Shown: piece after piece, positions 1-6,828 of the stretch
How positions within the stretch are numbered: the first letter of the stretch is position 1
Layout of the letters: every line of letters begins with the position of its first letter
Assembly: GCA_009838525.1 (NCBI GenBank)
Contig: VXRJ01000018.1
Location: forward strand, 645,087 to 709,086
Source: Acidobacteriota bacterium
Lineage (GTDB): Bacteria; Acidobacteriota; Vicinamibacteria; Vicinamibacterales; UBA8438
Reading direction: 5' to 3'
Length of the DNA stretch: 64,000 bases
Notes under the pieces: generated by a model
What the model was told of the DNA's origin: nothing
Seen by the model: only the letters and a program-made list of their open reading frames with translations
Databases searched by the model: none
Program-made: the position numbers and the translations under genes

Positions 1-510
1 GAGCGCTGCCGTCGGTTCGTCCGTGATCAGCAGCGGCGCCTCGGCCGCGATGGCCCGCGCCACGTGCACGCGCGCCAGCTCGCCGCCGGAAAGGGTGGTC
101 GCGGCGCGGCCTGCGAACGCCGTGAGATCGCAGACCGTCAGGGCGCGCTCCACCGCGGCGGCATCCGACGGACCCAGGCGGCCGAGCGCGACCCCATGCG
201 CGAAGCGCCCGAGCGCCACGAGGTCGCGGACACGGATCGGCCAGGCGAGGGGACGGAGTTGCGGCAGGTAGGCGACACGACGGGCGCGCTCGGCGGCGCC
301 GAGCCGCGCTGGATCGTCACCGCCAATCGCTACCGTCCCGCCGGTGCGCGGCGCCAGCCCGAGCAGACCGCGAAGGAGCGTCGTCTTGCCGGCGCCGTTC
401 GCCCCGAGCAACGCCACCAACTCTCCCTCGCCCACCTGGAGCGACGCGTCGTCGACGATGGTCCGGCCGCCGAGCGCGACGCTCAACCCGCTTACTGTCA
501 GGTCAGGCAT
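1..510 (-). CDS. btuD: Cobalamin/Fe3+-siderophore ABC transporter ATP-binding protein (partial, C-terminus beyond the window)
   Basis: This is the ATPase subunit of a vitamin B12-type importer, reading leftward off the window edge, so about the first 170 residues are visible. The Walker A motif GANGAGKTT lies near residue 35, the ABC signature LSGGELARV near residue 145, and the Walker B/D-loop ITDEPTAAL sits at the edge. The ATG at 510 overlaps the end of the upstream permease gene by 8 bases, which suggests translational coupling. The family also serves haem and siderophores. The B12 riboswitch at the head of the operon makes cobalamin or a cobinamide the likely substrate. Confidence 0.93.
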   Translation of the reverse strand, partial: MPDLTVSGLSVALGGRTIVDDASLQVGEGELVALLGANGAGKTTLLRGLLGLAPRTGGTVAIGGDDPARLGAAERARRVAYLPQLRPLAWPIRVRDLVALGRFAHGVALGRLGPSDAAAVERALTVCDLTAFAGRAATTLSGGELARVHVARAIAAEAPLLITDEPTAAL

Positions 511-1492
511 TGCTCATGCTTCGACGTGCCGCGATCCAGACGAAGAACGGTGCGCCAATCAGCGCGGCCACGACACCCAGACGCAATTCCGCGCTGGTGG
601 GTGCGATGCGGACGCCGATGTCGGCCACCACCAGGATCAACCCGGCCAGGAGCGCCGACGGCGCCAGGGTCCGGGCCGGGTCGTGATCAACGAATGGACG
701 CACCAGATGGGGCGCGACGATGCCGACGAAACCGATGGCGCCGGCGACCGAAACCGCGGCGCCCGTGGCCAGACCCGCGCCGATGACGACGAGGCGCCGC
801 GCGCGCGGGAGGTCGACGCCGACACCTGCGGCCGCCTCTTCACCCAGCGTCAGTGCCGAGAGACTACGCCGGGACAACGCCAGCAACCCCAGCCCGGCAA
901 TGCCGAATGGCGCAGCCAGCAGGAGATCGGCAAAGCTCCGGTTTGCGACCGTGCCAAGCGTCCAGCTCAACATGTCGGCAAGCGAGAAGGGGTTCGGCGC
1001 GAAGTTCATCAGGAGCGACATCATCGCCCCGGCGAAACTGGACAACCCGATGCCGACCAGGATGAGCGTCACCATCGAGCCGACGCGGAGCGCGGCGACG
1101 GTCAGAACGGAAGTAGCGGCGAGGGCGCCGGCGATCGCGGCCAGCGGCATCGCGAACGCACCCACGTCGACGAGGCCGTAGTAGATGACGAAGGTAGCTC
1201 CAAGCGATGCCGTGGCGGAGACACCCAGCACGCCCGGCTCGGCCAGGGGATTACGGAGCAGACCCTGCATCGCGGCGCCGGAGGCGCCGAGCGCGGCGCC
1301 GACGGCGAACGCGGCAAGGGCTCGCGGCAGGCGGATTTCCCAGACGACGATCTGATCGCCGGGAGATCCGGCGCCGGCCAGCGCGGCGACGACGCGGCCG
1401 ATTCCGAGCGGTGTCGATCCAATCAGGCAGGCCGCGACGACAGCGGACGCGGACGCCGCGGCGAGCCACCAGAGGAGCGCGCGGCCAGTCAA
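503..1492 (-). CDS. btuC: FecCD/BtuC-family ABC transporter permease
   Basis: This is a 329-residue inner-membrane permease of the BtuC/FecCD family, with many hydrophobic segments. It contains the family stretch RLPRALAAFAVGAALGASGA followed by MQGLLRNPLAEPGVLGVS (residues about 54-95). The start is a TTG at 1492 that overlaps the TGA of btuF (TTGA), as expected for a coupled operon. It would form the dimeric membrane channel that takes B12 from BtuF and is driven by the downstream ATPase. Substrate assignment rests on the riboswitch and on BtuF. The fold alone would not separate B12 from ferric siderophores. Confidence 0.93.
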   Translation of the reverse strand: MTGRALLWWLAAASASAVVAACLIGSTPLGIGRVVAALAGAGSPGDQIVVWEIRLPRALAAFAVGAALGASGAAMQGLLRNPLAEPGVLGVSATASLGATFVIYYGLVDVGAFAMPLAAIAGALAATSVLTVAALRVGSMVTLILVGIGLSSFAGAMMSLLMNFAPNPFSLADMLSWTLGTVANRSFADLLLAAPFGIAGLGLLALSRRSLSALTLGEEAAAGVGVDLPRARRLVVIGAGLATGAAVSVAGAIGFVGIVAPHLVRPFVDHDPARTLAPSALLAGLILVVADIGVRIAPTSAELRLGVVAALIGAPFFVWIAARRSMSNA

Positions 1493-2409
1493 CCCGCAGA
1501 CTCCACCAGCGCTTCGACGGCGTCTACCAGATACCAGCCGCCGCAGGTGACCGTCGCCCCATCGATCGGCGTCATCGGCCCCTCCGCCACGCGGCGGGTC
1601 GCGACCGGATGACGAAACGGGGTCCAGGCGTCGACGTGGCTTCGGTTCCGTCCGAACAGACCGACAGCGTAGCGTTCAGGTGTCTCGTAGGCGAGGCGTT
1701 CGAGCGGGAGCGAACGCCAGCCGGGCTGCCGCTGGAAGTTGTCAAAGCCCGCGGTCTCTATCAGTTCGTGGACGAAAGTGCCCGGTCCCGCACTCACGCC
1801 CGCGGGCGACAGGTAGAGGATGTCTGCGTCCACCGACTGGGCGCGCCGTTTCGCACGCTCGAGCCCGGCGTCCATCTCCGTCACAAGCGACTCGCCGCGC
1901 TCCGGGACGCCGAACGTGGCGGCGGCGCGACGAACGGTGGCCCGCACGGCATCGATATCCTGCATGAAGCCAAGTGCGAGAACCGGCACGCCCGCCTGCT
2001 GCAGGAAGAGCGTGGCGCGCGGCCCTCCGCCGTAGCTCCGGACCACAAGATCCGGGTGGAGCGCGAGCACGTCCTCGATGCGCTGGCGGACCGTCGACAG
2101 CCCCTCGGCCTCGTGGCGCAGGTACGAAAACGCCTCGCGGGCGTCGGGCGACAGGGCCAGGATCCGATCCCGGTCGGCGAGACCGAGGACGTACTGATCG
2201 GCGCAGTAGTCAAGGCTGACAATGCGCCGCGGAGATTCGGTCGGTGCATCCGGCGCCGGGCTGGCGGCCGGAACGGGCACGTCGGGCGAGGCGGTCGCCT
2301 CGTCGAGGGCCGGCAGCCCCGAGCCGTCGACCGCGCAGCCAGCCAGCACGCAACCGGCGGTGAAGAGTGACCAGAGACTTCGTGCGCGAGCGGCTTCGTG
2401 AGCGGCCAC
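1489..2409 (-). CDS. btuF: Cobalamin-binding periplasmic lipoprotein (BtuF-like)
   Basis: This is a substrate-binding protein of the helical-backbone (BtuF/FhuD) type. I chose the GTG at 2409, giving 306 residues, because a strong AAGGAGGA lies 4-5 bases upstream. An ATG 21 bases further up lacks this. A signal peptide with lipobox LAGC (Cys at about residue 25) is followed by a proline/alanine-rich linker and then RRIVSLDYCADQYVLGLA, the typical start of the binding domain. The cysteine indicates lipid anchoring in the envelope. It is first in the operon and sits directly behind a cobalamin riboswitch, which supports B12 or a corrinoid as ligand. Confidence 0.9.
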   Translation of the reverse strand: MAAHEAARARSLWSLFTAGCVLAGCAVDGSGLPALDEATASPDVPVPAASPAPDAPTESPRRIVSLDYCADQYVLGLADRDRILALSPDAREAFSYLRHEAEGLSTVRQRIEDVLALHPDLVVRSYGGGPRATLFLQQAGVPVLALGFMQDIDAVRATVRRAAATFGVPERGESLVTEMDAGLERAKRRAQSVDADILYLSPAGVSAGPGTFVHELIETAGFDNFQRQPGWRSLPLERLAYETPERYAVGLFGRNRSHVDAWTPFRHPVATRRVAEGPMTPIDGATVTCGGWYLVDAVEALVESAG

Positions 2410-2447
2410 TGTTCCTCCTTGCCTCCCCATCGGAAGCAGTGCGAGGC

Positions 2448-2598
2448 GTGACCGGACCGGTCTCCTGGCTTGCAGGCGTCGCCTACTCTCCGCGCCTTCC
2501 CACCCCGAAGGGCAGTGGCCACCGTGCGGATTTCGTACCTGTTCACAGTTGCGAGGGCAGCGTCGGTCTAAGCACCGAACTTCCCGTCATCCGGTCAC
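2448..2598 (-). promoter_or_regulatory. Cobalamin (B12) riboswitch
   Basis: Read on the minus strand, the outer stem GTGACCGG (2598-2591) pairs perfectly with CCGGTCAC (2455-2448). Inside are the conserved elements in order: GGGAA and GGTGC near the 5' side, CTGCCCTCGCAACTGTGA, GCCACTG, GGGAAGGCG and the B12 box AGCCAGGAGACC (about 2470-2459). A short hairpin GCCTC (2447-2443)/GAGGC (2425-2421) lies between the aptamer and the ribosome binding site of btuF, so control of translation initiation is plausible. Ligand binding is expected to lower expression of the B12 importer. Confidence 0.95.
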
Positions 2599-2615
2599 AA
2601 CCGTGTTGTGCCCGC

Positions 2616-2645
2616 ACTCTAGCACGCGCTCACCAAGCAGGGCAA
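2616..2645 (-). promoter_or_regulatory. Promoter of the btu operon
   Basis: On the minus strand TTGCCC (2645-2640), an 18-base spacer and TAGAGT (2621-2616) form a plausible sigma-70 promoter. The start of transcription would fall about 10 bases before the outer stem of the riboswitch. This is inferred from motif match and position only. Confidence 0.55.
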
Positions 2646-2703
2646 TCGCGCGTCCTCGCGTCCCTTGACAGGCGCGCCGTCGCAAGGAATCTATGGGTGC
2701 GCG

Positions 2704-3618
2704 CTACGGCGTGACGGTGACCGTCAGCTCGGCGCTGCTCGTGAGCGCGCCATCCCCCGCCATGCCGCGCAGTACGTAGGTGCCCGGCTCGTCGAAACTC
2801 ACCGCGGCCATCCACCGGCCGTCTTCGGGTACCGGCGGGAGGATGTAAGGGGGCGACCAGGGAGAGTTGGAATAGACCCGCGTGTCCTGCCAGGTCTTCA
2901 ACTGGTCCTCGCTGAACTGGACCTTGGACGCGTCGCCACGGTACACCATCCACGAAAAGCGGAGCGCCGCCGGGTTGCCCGGGACGATCTGGCGGGGCGG
3001 CGTGTAGGCGGGATGCGGCTTGCCCGGTTCCGGCTCCGGCGGCGTGTAGTTGCCGGTCGGGATCCCGTCGTCGGTTACAAAGGCGACCAACTGGAGCGGT
3101 TCGCCGACCCGGACCCGGCGCGGCTGATCCACTTGCAGGCGGACGGTCGGGAATTCGTTCGTTCGCCATTCGTCGATCACGCGGCCGAAATTCGCCCCCA
3201 TCTCGGTCGCGATGGTCTGCGGATCCAGCAGGTAGTCGGTGCGGAGCGACCCGTAAGCGCGCTCCGTCCGTCCGTTGGTCGTGAGCGTCCAGACCACTTC
3301 GTCGTCACCGAAGTCCGCCGGCACCTCGACGGTGAAGAGGAACAGGTTCCGGCGCGGATAGAAGTGGGTCGGCTGGCCGCGGTCCGGGCCGCCCGGCTCG
3401 ATGTGGTTGTCGGGGCCGACCGGGATGTGAAACGTCTCCTCCCAGTTGGAGTTCATGTACCCGAAGAACAGCGAGTACGTGCCGTCGTCGTTCTGCCACC
3501 ACCCCTCGAACGCGGGGGAGACGCTCTGGCCGCGGCTATAGGTGAAGCGGGTCTGCGCCCCGGCGTTCGCCGCGGCAGCCACCAGCAACAGTGCCAGGAC
3601 TACGGTCAGCCGCCGCAT
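2704..3618 (-). CDS. Secreted protein of unknown function
   Basis: This is a 304-residue protein with a clear signal peptide (cleavage likely after NAGA, about residue 21). The mature part is rich in Trp, Tyr, Phe and Pro. The last 60 residues (GTYVLRGMAGDGALTSSAEL) look like an Ig/PKD-type beta-sandwich that ends in TVTVTP. I do not recognise a catalytic motif. It starts 10 bases after the haem c/copper protein gene, so the two are probably co-transcribed and may act together in the periplasm. Proteins of this general look accompany haem c/copper-monooxygenase-like proteins in Acidobacteriota, but the function is unknown. Confidence 0.75.
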   Translation of the reverse strand: MRRLTVVLALLLVAAAANAGAQTRFTYSRGQSVSPAFEGWWQNDDGTYSLFFGYMNSNWEETFHIPVGPDNHIEPGGPDRGQPTHFYPRRNLFLFTVEVPADFGDDEVVWTLTTNGRTERAYGSLRTDYLLDPQTIATEMGANFGRVIDEWRTNEFPTVRLQVDQPRRVRVGEPLQLVAFVTDDGIPTGNYTPPEPEPGKPHPAYTPPRQIVPGNPAALRFSWMVYRGDASKVQFSEDQLKTWQDTRVYSNSPWSPPYILPPVPEDGRWMAAVSFDEPGTYVLRGMAGDGALTSSAELTVTVTP

Positions 3619-3627
3619 CGCCTGGGC

Positions 3628-5022
3628 TTAGGGACCGGCGTCGGCCGCCGCCTCCGCCTCCGACGGGAACTCCACGCCGCAGAGTGGACAGCCGATCAGA
3701 TGGTCGTTCTTCGAGAGCTGCAACCGTTCGCGGCGTGCCGCCATCTCCGCTTCGAACTGCTCATCGGTCAATTCAACGGCCAGGCCGAGGTCGATGAACA
3801 TGTTCGCGACGGACCGGCGGCCGCCACCCGACCAGTTGCGGGGGTCGGCGACGTTACGGTTCGACACGGTGGTGTCGAGCCAACCGATGATGTGCAGAAT
3901 CGTGCCCTTCGGCAGCAACGGGGCGTAGTCGTCCTCATAGATGTACTGCTTCACCCAGTTGTGGTCGTAGTGGGCGCACGTCAGCGTCTCGATGTTGTGC
4001 CCCCAGATGGCCTCGAGACACATCCGCGTGCCGGGCGCGTGCTGGTGCGGCTCGAACGACAGCAGTTTCGTGTGTTGATCGAGGACCCGGTAGGCGTGCA
4101 GTTCCTGCCCCGCCTGATTCGGCTTGATATCGATATCGACGCCGTTGCCGGTAAAGGCGCGCGAGTAGTTGACCTCGGGCTCATACCCGGCAGGGTGCAG
4201 CTTGAACGCGAACTGCAGTCGGGCCCGGGTCTCGCGTCCGTTCGAATGCAGGTGAGCCGTCTCGAGATCGAGTACCGAGCCGGCTGCCAGCCGCCGCCCC
4301 GCGTTCGGCGGGAAGATGTCCGCGTTGCGGCCCACTTCGTGCACCGGCCAGCTCGTGGGCGCCGTCTGCGAGTCATCCTCGGGCGCGAAAGTGGTGTAGG
4401 TCTGGTGATGGAAGACGTAGCGGCCGCCCACCGTGTCACTCGCGGCGTCCTTGGGAACGTCGTTGATCTCGCGCACCTCCACCGCCGCCACGTAGCGATC
4501 CTCGGTGAGGCCGGTCGGGATCGAGCCAAGCGACGTCCACTTGTCGGGCGCCGCGGCGGGAACGACAATCTCCGGCGACTCCAGCACGAGGTCGGGTACG
4601 CCAATCGACCACTCGTCGGCGTTGCCGAAATCGAGCGGCGGCGGGAGGTTCGCCGGATCGCCGAGCGGCGCGCCGGAATCGGCCCAGGTGGCGATCTTCG
4701 CGATCTCTTCCTCGCTCAGGGAAGGATCGTTCTTGTAGTTCTGAATGCCGAGGTCCTTCTCGATGAACCAGGGCGGCATGGCGCCGCGCCGGTTGCGGAG
4801 CGCGGTCCGGTTCTTCATCGCGCGCGCCCAGGGCCGAGCCTCCTCGTAGGTGAGGAGCGACATCGGCGCCACCGATCCCGGGCGGTGGCACTGCTGGCAG
4901 CTCTGCTGAAGGATGGGCGCGATGTCCTTCGCGAAGGTCACGTCGGTCTGAGTCTGGGCCAGGGCGATAGCGGGAAGGAACAGGACGGCTATCGCCAGTC
5001 CGCCACGGACAAAGATCTTCAT
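3628..5022 (-). CDS. Secreted haem c / copper type II ascorbate-dependent monooxygenase-like protein
   Basis: This is a 464-residue protein from the ATG at 5022, six bases after a GGGGG stretch. Another ATG lies 6 bases upstream. The signal peptide is MKIFVRGGLAIAVLFLPAIA. A cytochrome c-like segment with CQQCH, preceded by FAKDIAPILQQS, gives one haem. Its likely distal ligand is in MSLLTYEEARPW or GAMPPWF. The C-terminal two thirds contain His-x-His pairs (TAHLHSNG, EPHQHAPG) and CAHYDHNW, as in the copper-binding half of PHM/DBH-type monooxygenases. It ends with a CPLC pair. An oxidative or electron-transfer role in the periplasm is inferred, and the substrate is unknown. Confidence 0.8.
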   Translation of the reverse strand: MKIFVRGGLAIAVLFLPAIALAQTQTDVTFAKDIAPILQQSCQQCHRPGSVAPMSLLTYEEARPWARAMKNRTALRNRRGAMPPWFIEKDLGIQNYKNDPSLSEEEIAKIATWADSGAPLGDPANLPPPLDFGNADEWSIGVPDLVLESPEIVVPAAAPDKWTSLGSIPTGLTEDRYVAAVEVREINDVPKDAASDTVGGRYVFHHQTYTTFAPEDDSQTAPTSWPVHEVGRNADIFPPNAGRRLAAGSVLDLETAHLHSNGRETRARLQFAFKLHPAGYEPEVNYSRAFTGNGVDIDIKPNQAGQELHAYRVLDQHTKLLSFEPHQHAPGTRMCLEAIWGHNIETLTCAHYDHNWVKQYIYEDDYAPLLPKGTILHIIGWLDTTVSNRNVADPRNWSGGGRRSVANMFIDLGLAVELTDEQFEAEMAARRERLQLSKNDHLIGCPLCGVEFPSEAEAAADAGP

Positions 5023-5104
5023 CGACATCCCCCGTCGGTTACGGCGTCCCCAGTATCCCCGAAAAGGACCCGCCACCGCAATCGGGCCCCGACCACCGGC
5101 CCAA

Positions 5105-5134
5105 TTGACACGCTTCGACACGGTCTGCTACGCT
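5105..5134 (+). promoter_or_regulatory. Promoter of the aromatic amino acid supraoperon
   Basis: A perfect TTGACA (5105-5110), an 18-base spacer and TACGCT (5129-5134) form a good sigma-70 promoter. Transcription should start near 5141, only about five bases before the ATG of the leader peptide at 5146. The leader peptide would then be translated from an almost leaderless 5' end. Confidence 0.7.
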
Positions 5135-5145
5135 CCGGCGCTACG

Positions 5146-5265
5146 ATGACGTTTCCGGGTCGGCAGAGCGGTTCGTTCGAGAGTGGCGCGGCGCGTGCCC
5201 CCTACGGGTATTGGTGGCGTTACTCGTTTGGGCTGCCTGCTGGGGAGGCTGTCATCCGCACCTGA
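5146..5265 (+). CDS. Leader peptide for aromatic amino acid attenuation (39 aa)
   Basis: This is a short ORF directly after the promoter, ATG 5146 to TGA 5265. Its middle encodes Tyr20-Gly-Tyr22-Trp23-Trp24-Arg-Tyr26-Ser-Phe28, six aromatic residues in nine codons (5203-5229). This is the hallmark of attenuator leader peptides such as TrpL and PheL. The stop codon lies 25 bases before an intrinsic terminator, and the operon behind it makes chorismate, Trp, prephenate and 4-hydroxyphenylpyruvate. Charged-tRNA sensing of Trp and Tyr, with some Phe, is the inferred role. No Shine-Dalgarno is visible, so initiation would be near-leaderless. Confidence 0.75.
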   Translation: MTFPGRQSGSFESGAARAPYGYWWRYSFGLPAGEAVIRT

Positions 5266-5324
5266 TCAGAGACCGACGGACGACACCACAGCCTCTTCAG
5301 CCAGCCGGTTGAAGAGGCTTTTTT
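5245..5324 (+). terminator. Transcription attenuator: intrinsic terminator with competing antiterminator
   Basis: The terminator stem AGCCTCTTCA (5290-5299) pairs with TGAAGAGGCT (5310-5319), 10 perfect base pairs around a 10-base loop, followed by a run of six T (5319-5324). The upstream stretch GAGGCTGT (5245-5252) is perfectly complementary to ACAGCCTC (5288-5295), so it can form an exclusive antiterminator. It lies just inside the end of the leader peptide frame. A ribosome stalled on the Trp/Tyr codons about 30 bases upstream would leave it free to pair. This matches the classical 2:3 versus 3:4 switch. aroDE starts 20 bases after the T run. Confidence 0.85.
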
Positions 5325-5343
5325 GTGTCCGGAGGCAGGACCG

Positions 5344-6828
5344 ATGCCCAAGGCGTGGATTTGCGCGACCGTGACCGGCGACACGACAGCCGAGCTGCGC
5401 GCACACCGCGACGCACAGACCGAAGCGGACCTGGTTGAACTGCGCCTCGACACGGTCAACCGGCCGGACGTTGCCGCGGCAATCGCCGGCCGCCGGGCAC
5501 CGGTTGTCGTCACGTGCCGGCCAACCCGGGAGGGAGGCCACTTCGACGGCAGTGAAACCGAACGTGAGTCGATCCTGTTCGAGGCGGCAGCCCGGGGCGC
5601 CGAGTACATCGATGTGGAACACGACGCGCCGTTCGCCAACAGGCTCATTCGGTCCCGCCGCGGCCACGGCGTTGTGCTGTCGTATCACGCCTTTGACCGC
5701 CGGCCCGACGATCTCGCCAAACGCTACCGCGCCATGCGCGCGACTGGTGCGGAGGTGGTCAAGGTGGCGGTTGCCGTCAGCAGTCTGACGGACGCGCTGC
5801 GCGTGACCGCCACCGGCAATCCGAGGAACGAAGAGGATGGCGGGCGGCGCGTGCTGGTCGCGATGGGCGCGGCGGGAATCCCGTCGCGCCTGCTCGCGGG
5901 ACGCTTCGGATCCTGCTGGACGTATGCGGGCGACGGCGTCGCACCGGGTCAGGTTGACCTGAAACGCATGAGGAACCAATTCCGCGCCGGTGAAGTGACT
6001 TCACGCACGGCGGTCTATGGCGTTCTGGGCGCCCCAATCGGTCACTCCGTGTCTCCCGCGATGCACAACGCCGGTTTCCGCGCCCTGGGCATGGATGCCA
6101 TCTACCTGCCGCTCGAAGCGGAGAGCACCGACGATTTCGCGGCCTTTGCCCGGTCGGCGGATCTACGCGGGGCCAGCATCACCGCGCCATTCAAGGAAAC
6201 GGTGGCGGAATCCACTAGTGTCCGTGACGATGTGTCGTCGGCGGTCGGCGCCGTCAATACGCTACGGATCGTCGACGGGCGCTGGATCGGCTGCAACACG
6301 GACGTCGCCGGTTTTCTCGCGCCGCTCGCGGGTCGGCTGCGCCTCGCCGACGCCCGCGCCACGGTTCTCGGCGCCGGGGGCGCGGCCCGAGCGGCGGCGT
6401 ACGCGCTCCGCCAAGCGGGCGCCATCGTGACGGTATGCGCGCGCCGACCGAAGCGGGCGGCCGAGGTGGCGCGCGCAACCGGCGTCGCCTCGGCGCCACT
6501 CCCTCCAGGGCGCGGATCATGGGACCTGCTCGTCAACACGACGCCGGTCGGAACGTTCCCCGATGTTGAAGCGAGTCCGCTGCCGGATGGACCGTTTGAC
6601 GGCCAGATCGTCTACGACATGGTCTACAACCCGACCACGACACGTCTGCTGGCGGACGCGGCGAGCGCCGGATGTGAAACGATTGGCGGCCTCGCGATGC
6701 TGGTGGCGCAGGCAGAAGAGCAGTTCGCCTGGTGGACGGGCAAGCGCCCACCAGGCGGACTGTTTCGGGCTGCGGCGGAGAGGGATCTCGCGCGTCAGGC
6801 GACCGGCACAGATGGTGCGGCGACATGA
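5344..6828 (+). CDS. aroDE: Bifunctional 3-dehydroquinate dehydratase (type I) / shikimate dehydrogenase
   Basis: This is a 494-residue fusion catalysing two consecutive shikimate-pathway steps: dehydroquinate to dehydroshikimate, then NADPH-dependent reduction to shikimate. The N-terminal part (about 1-215) has the AroD features ELRLDTV, the catalytic His in VLSYHAF and the Schiff-base Lys in GAEVVKVAV. The C-terminal part starts at YGVLGAPIGHSVSPAMHN (substrate-binding SxS) and has the nucleotide loop VLGAGGAARAAAYAL and NTTPVGTFP. The start at 5344 is set by GGAGG nine bases upstream. The gene is first behind the attenuator and overlaps trpE by ATGA. Confidence 0.93.
   Translation: MPKAWICATVTGDTTAELRAHRDAQTEADLVELRLDTVNRPDVAAAIAGRRAPVVVTCRPTREGGHFDGSETERESILFEAAARGAEYIDVEHDAPFANRLIRSRRGHGVVLSYHAFDRRPDDLAKRYRAMRATGAEVVKVAVAVSSLTDALRVTATGNPRNEEDGGRRVLVAMGAAGIPSRLLAGRFGSCWTYAGDGVAPGQVDLKRMRNQFRAGEVTSRTAVYGVLGAPIGHSVSPAMHNAGFRALGMDAIYLPLEAESTDDFAAFARSADLRGASITAPFKETVAESTSVRDDVSSAVGAVNTLRIVDGRWIGCNTDVAGFLAPLAGRLRLADARATVLGAGGAARAAAYALRQAGAIVTVCARRPKRAAEVARATGVASAPLPPGRGSWDLLVNTTPVGTFPDVEASPLPDGPFDGQIVYDMVYNPTTTRLLADAASAGCETIGGLAMLVAQAEEQFAWWTGKRPPGGLFRAAAERDLARQATGTDGAAT

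Noticed and set aside
2665-5265. An 866-codon open frame on the plus strand opposite the two secreted-protein genes
   Set aside because: The minus-strand genes have signal peptides, CxxCH and family motifs. The plus frame is an Arg/Val-rich shadow as expected in GC-rich DNA. Only its last 40 codons are used, as the separate leader peptide.
5266-5343. T-box riboswitch before the trp genes
   Set aside because: There is no T-box consensus and no specifier loop. The sequence fits a leader-peptide attenuator instead.
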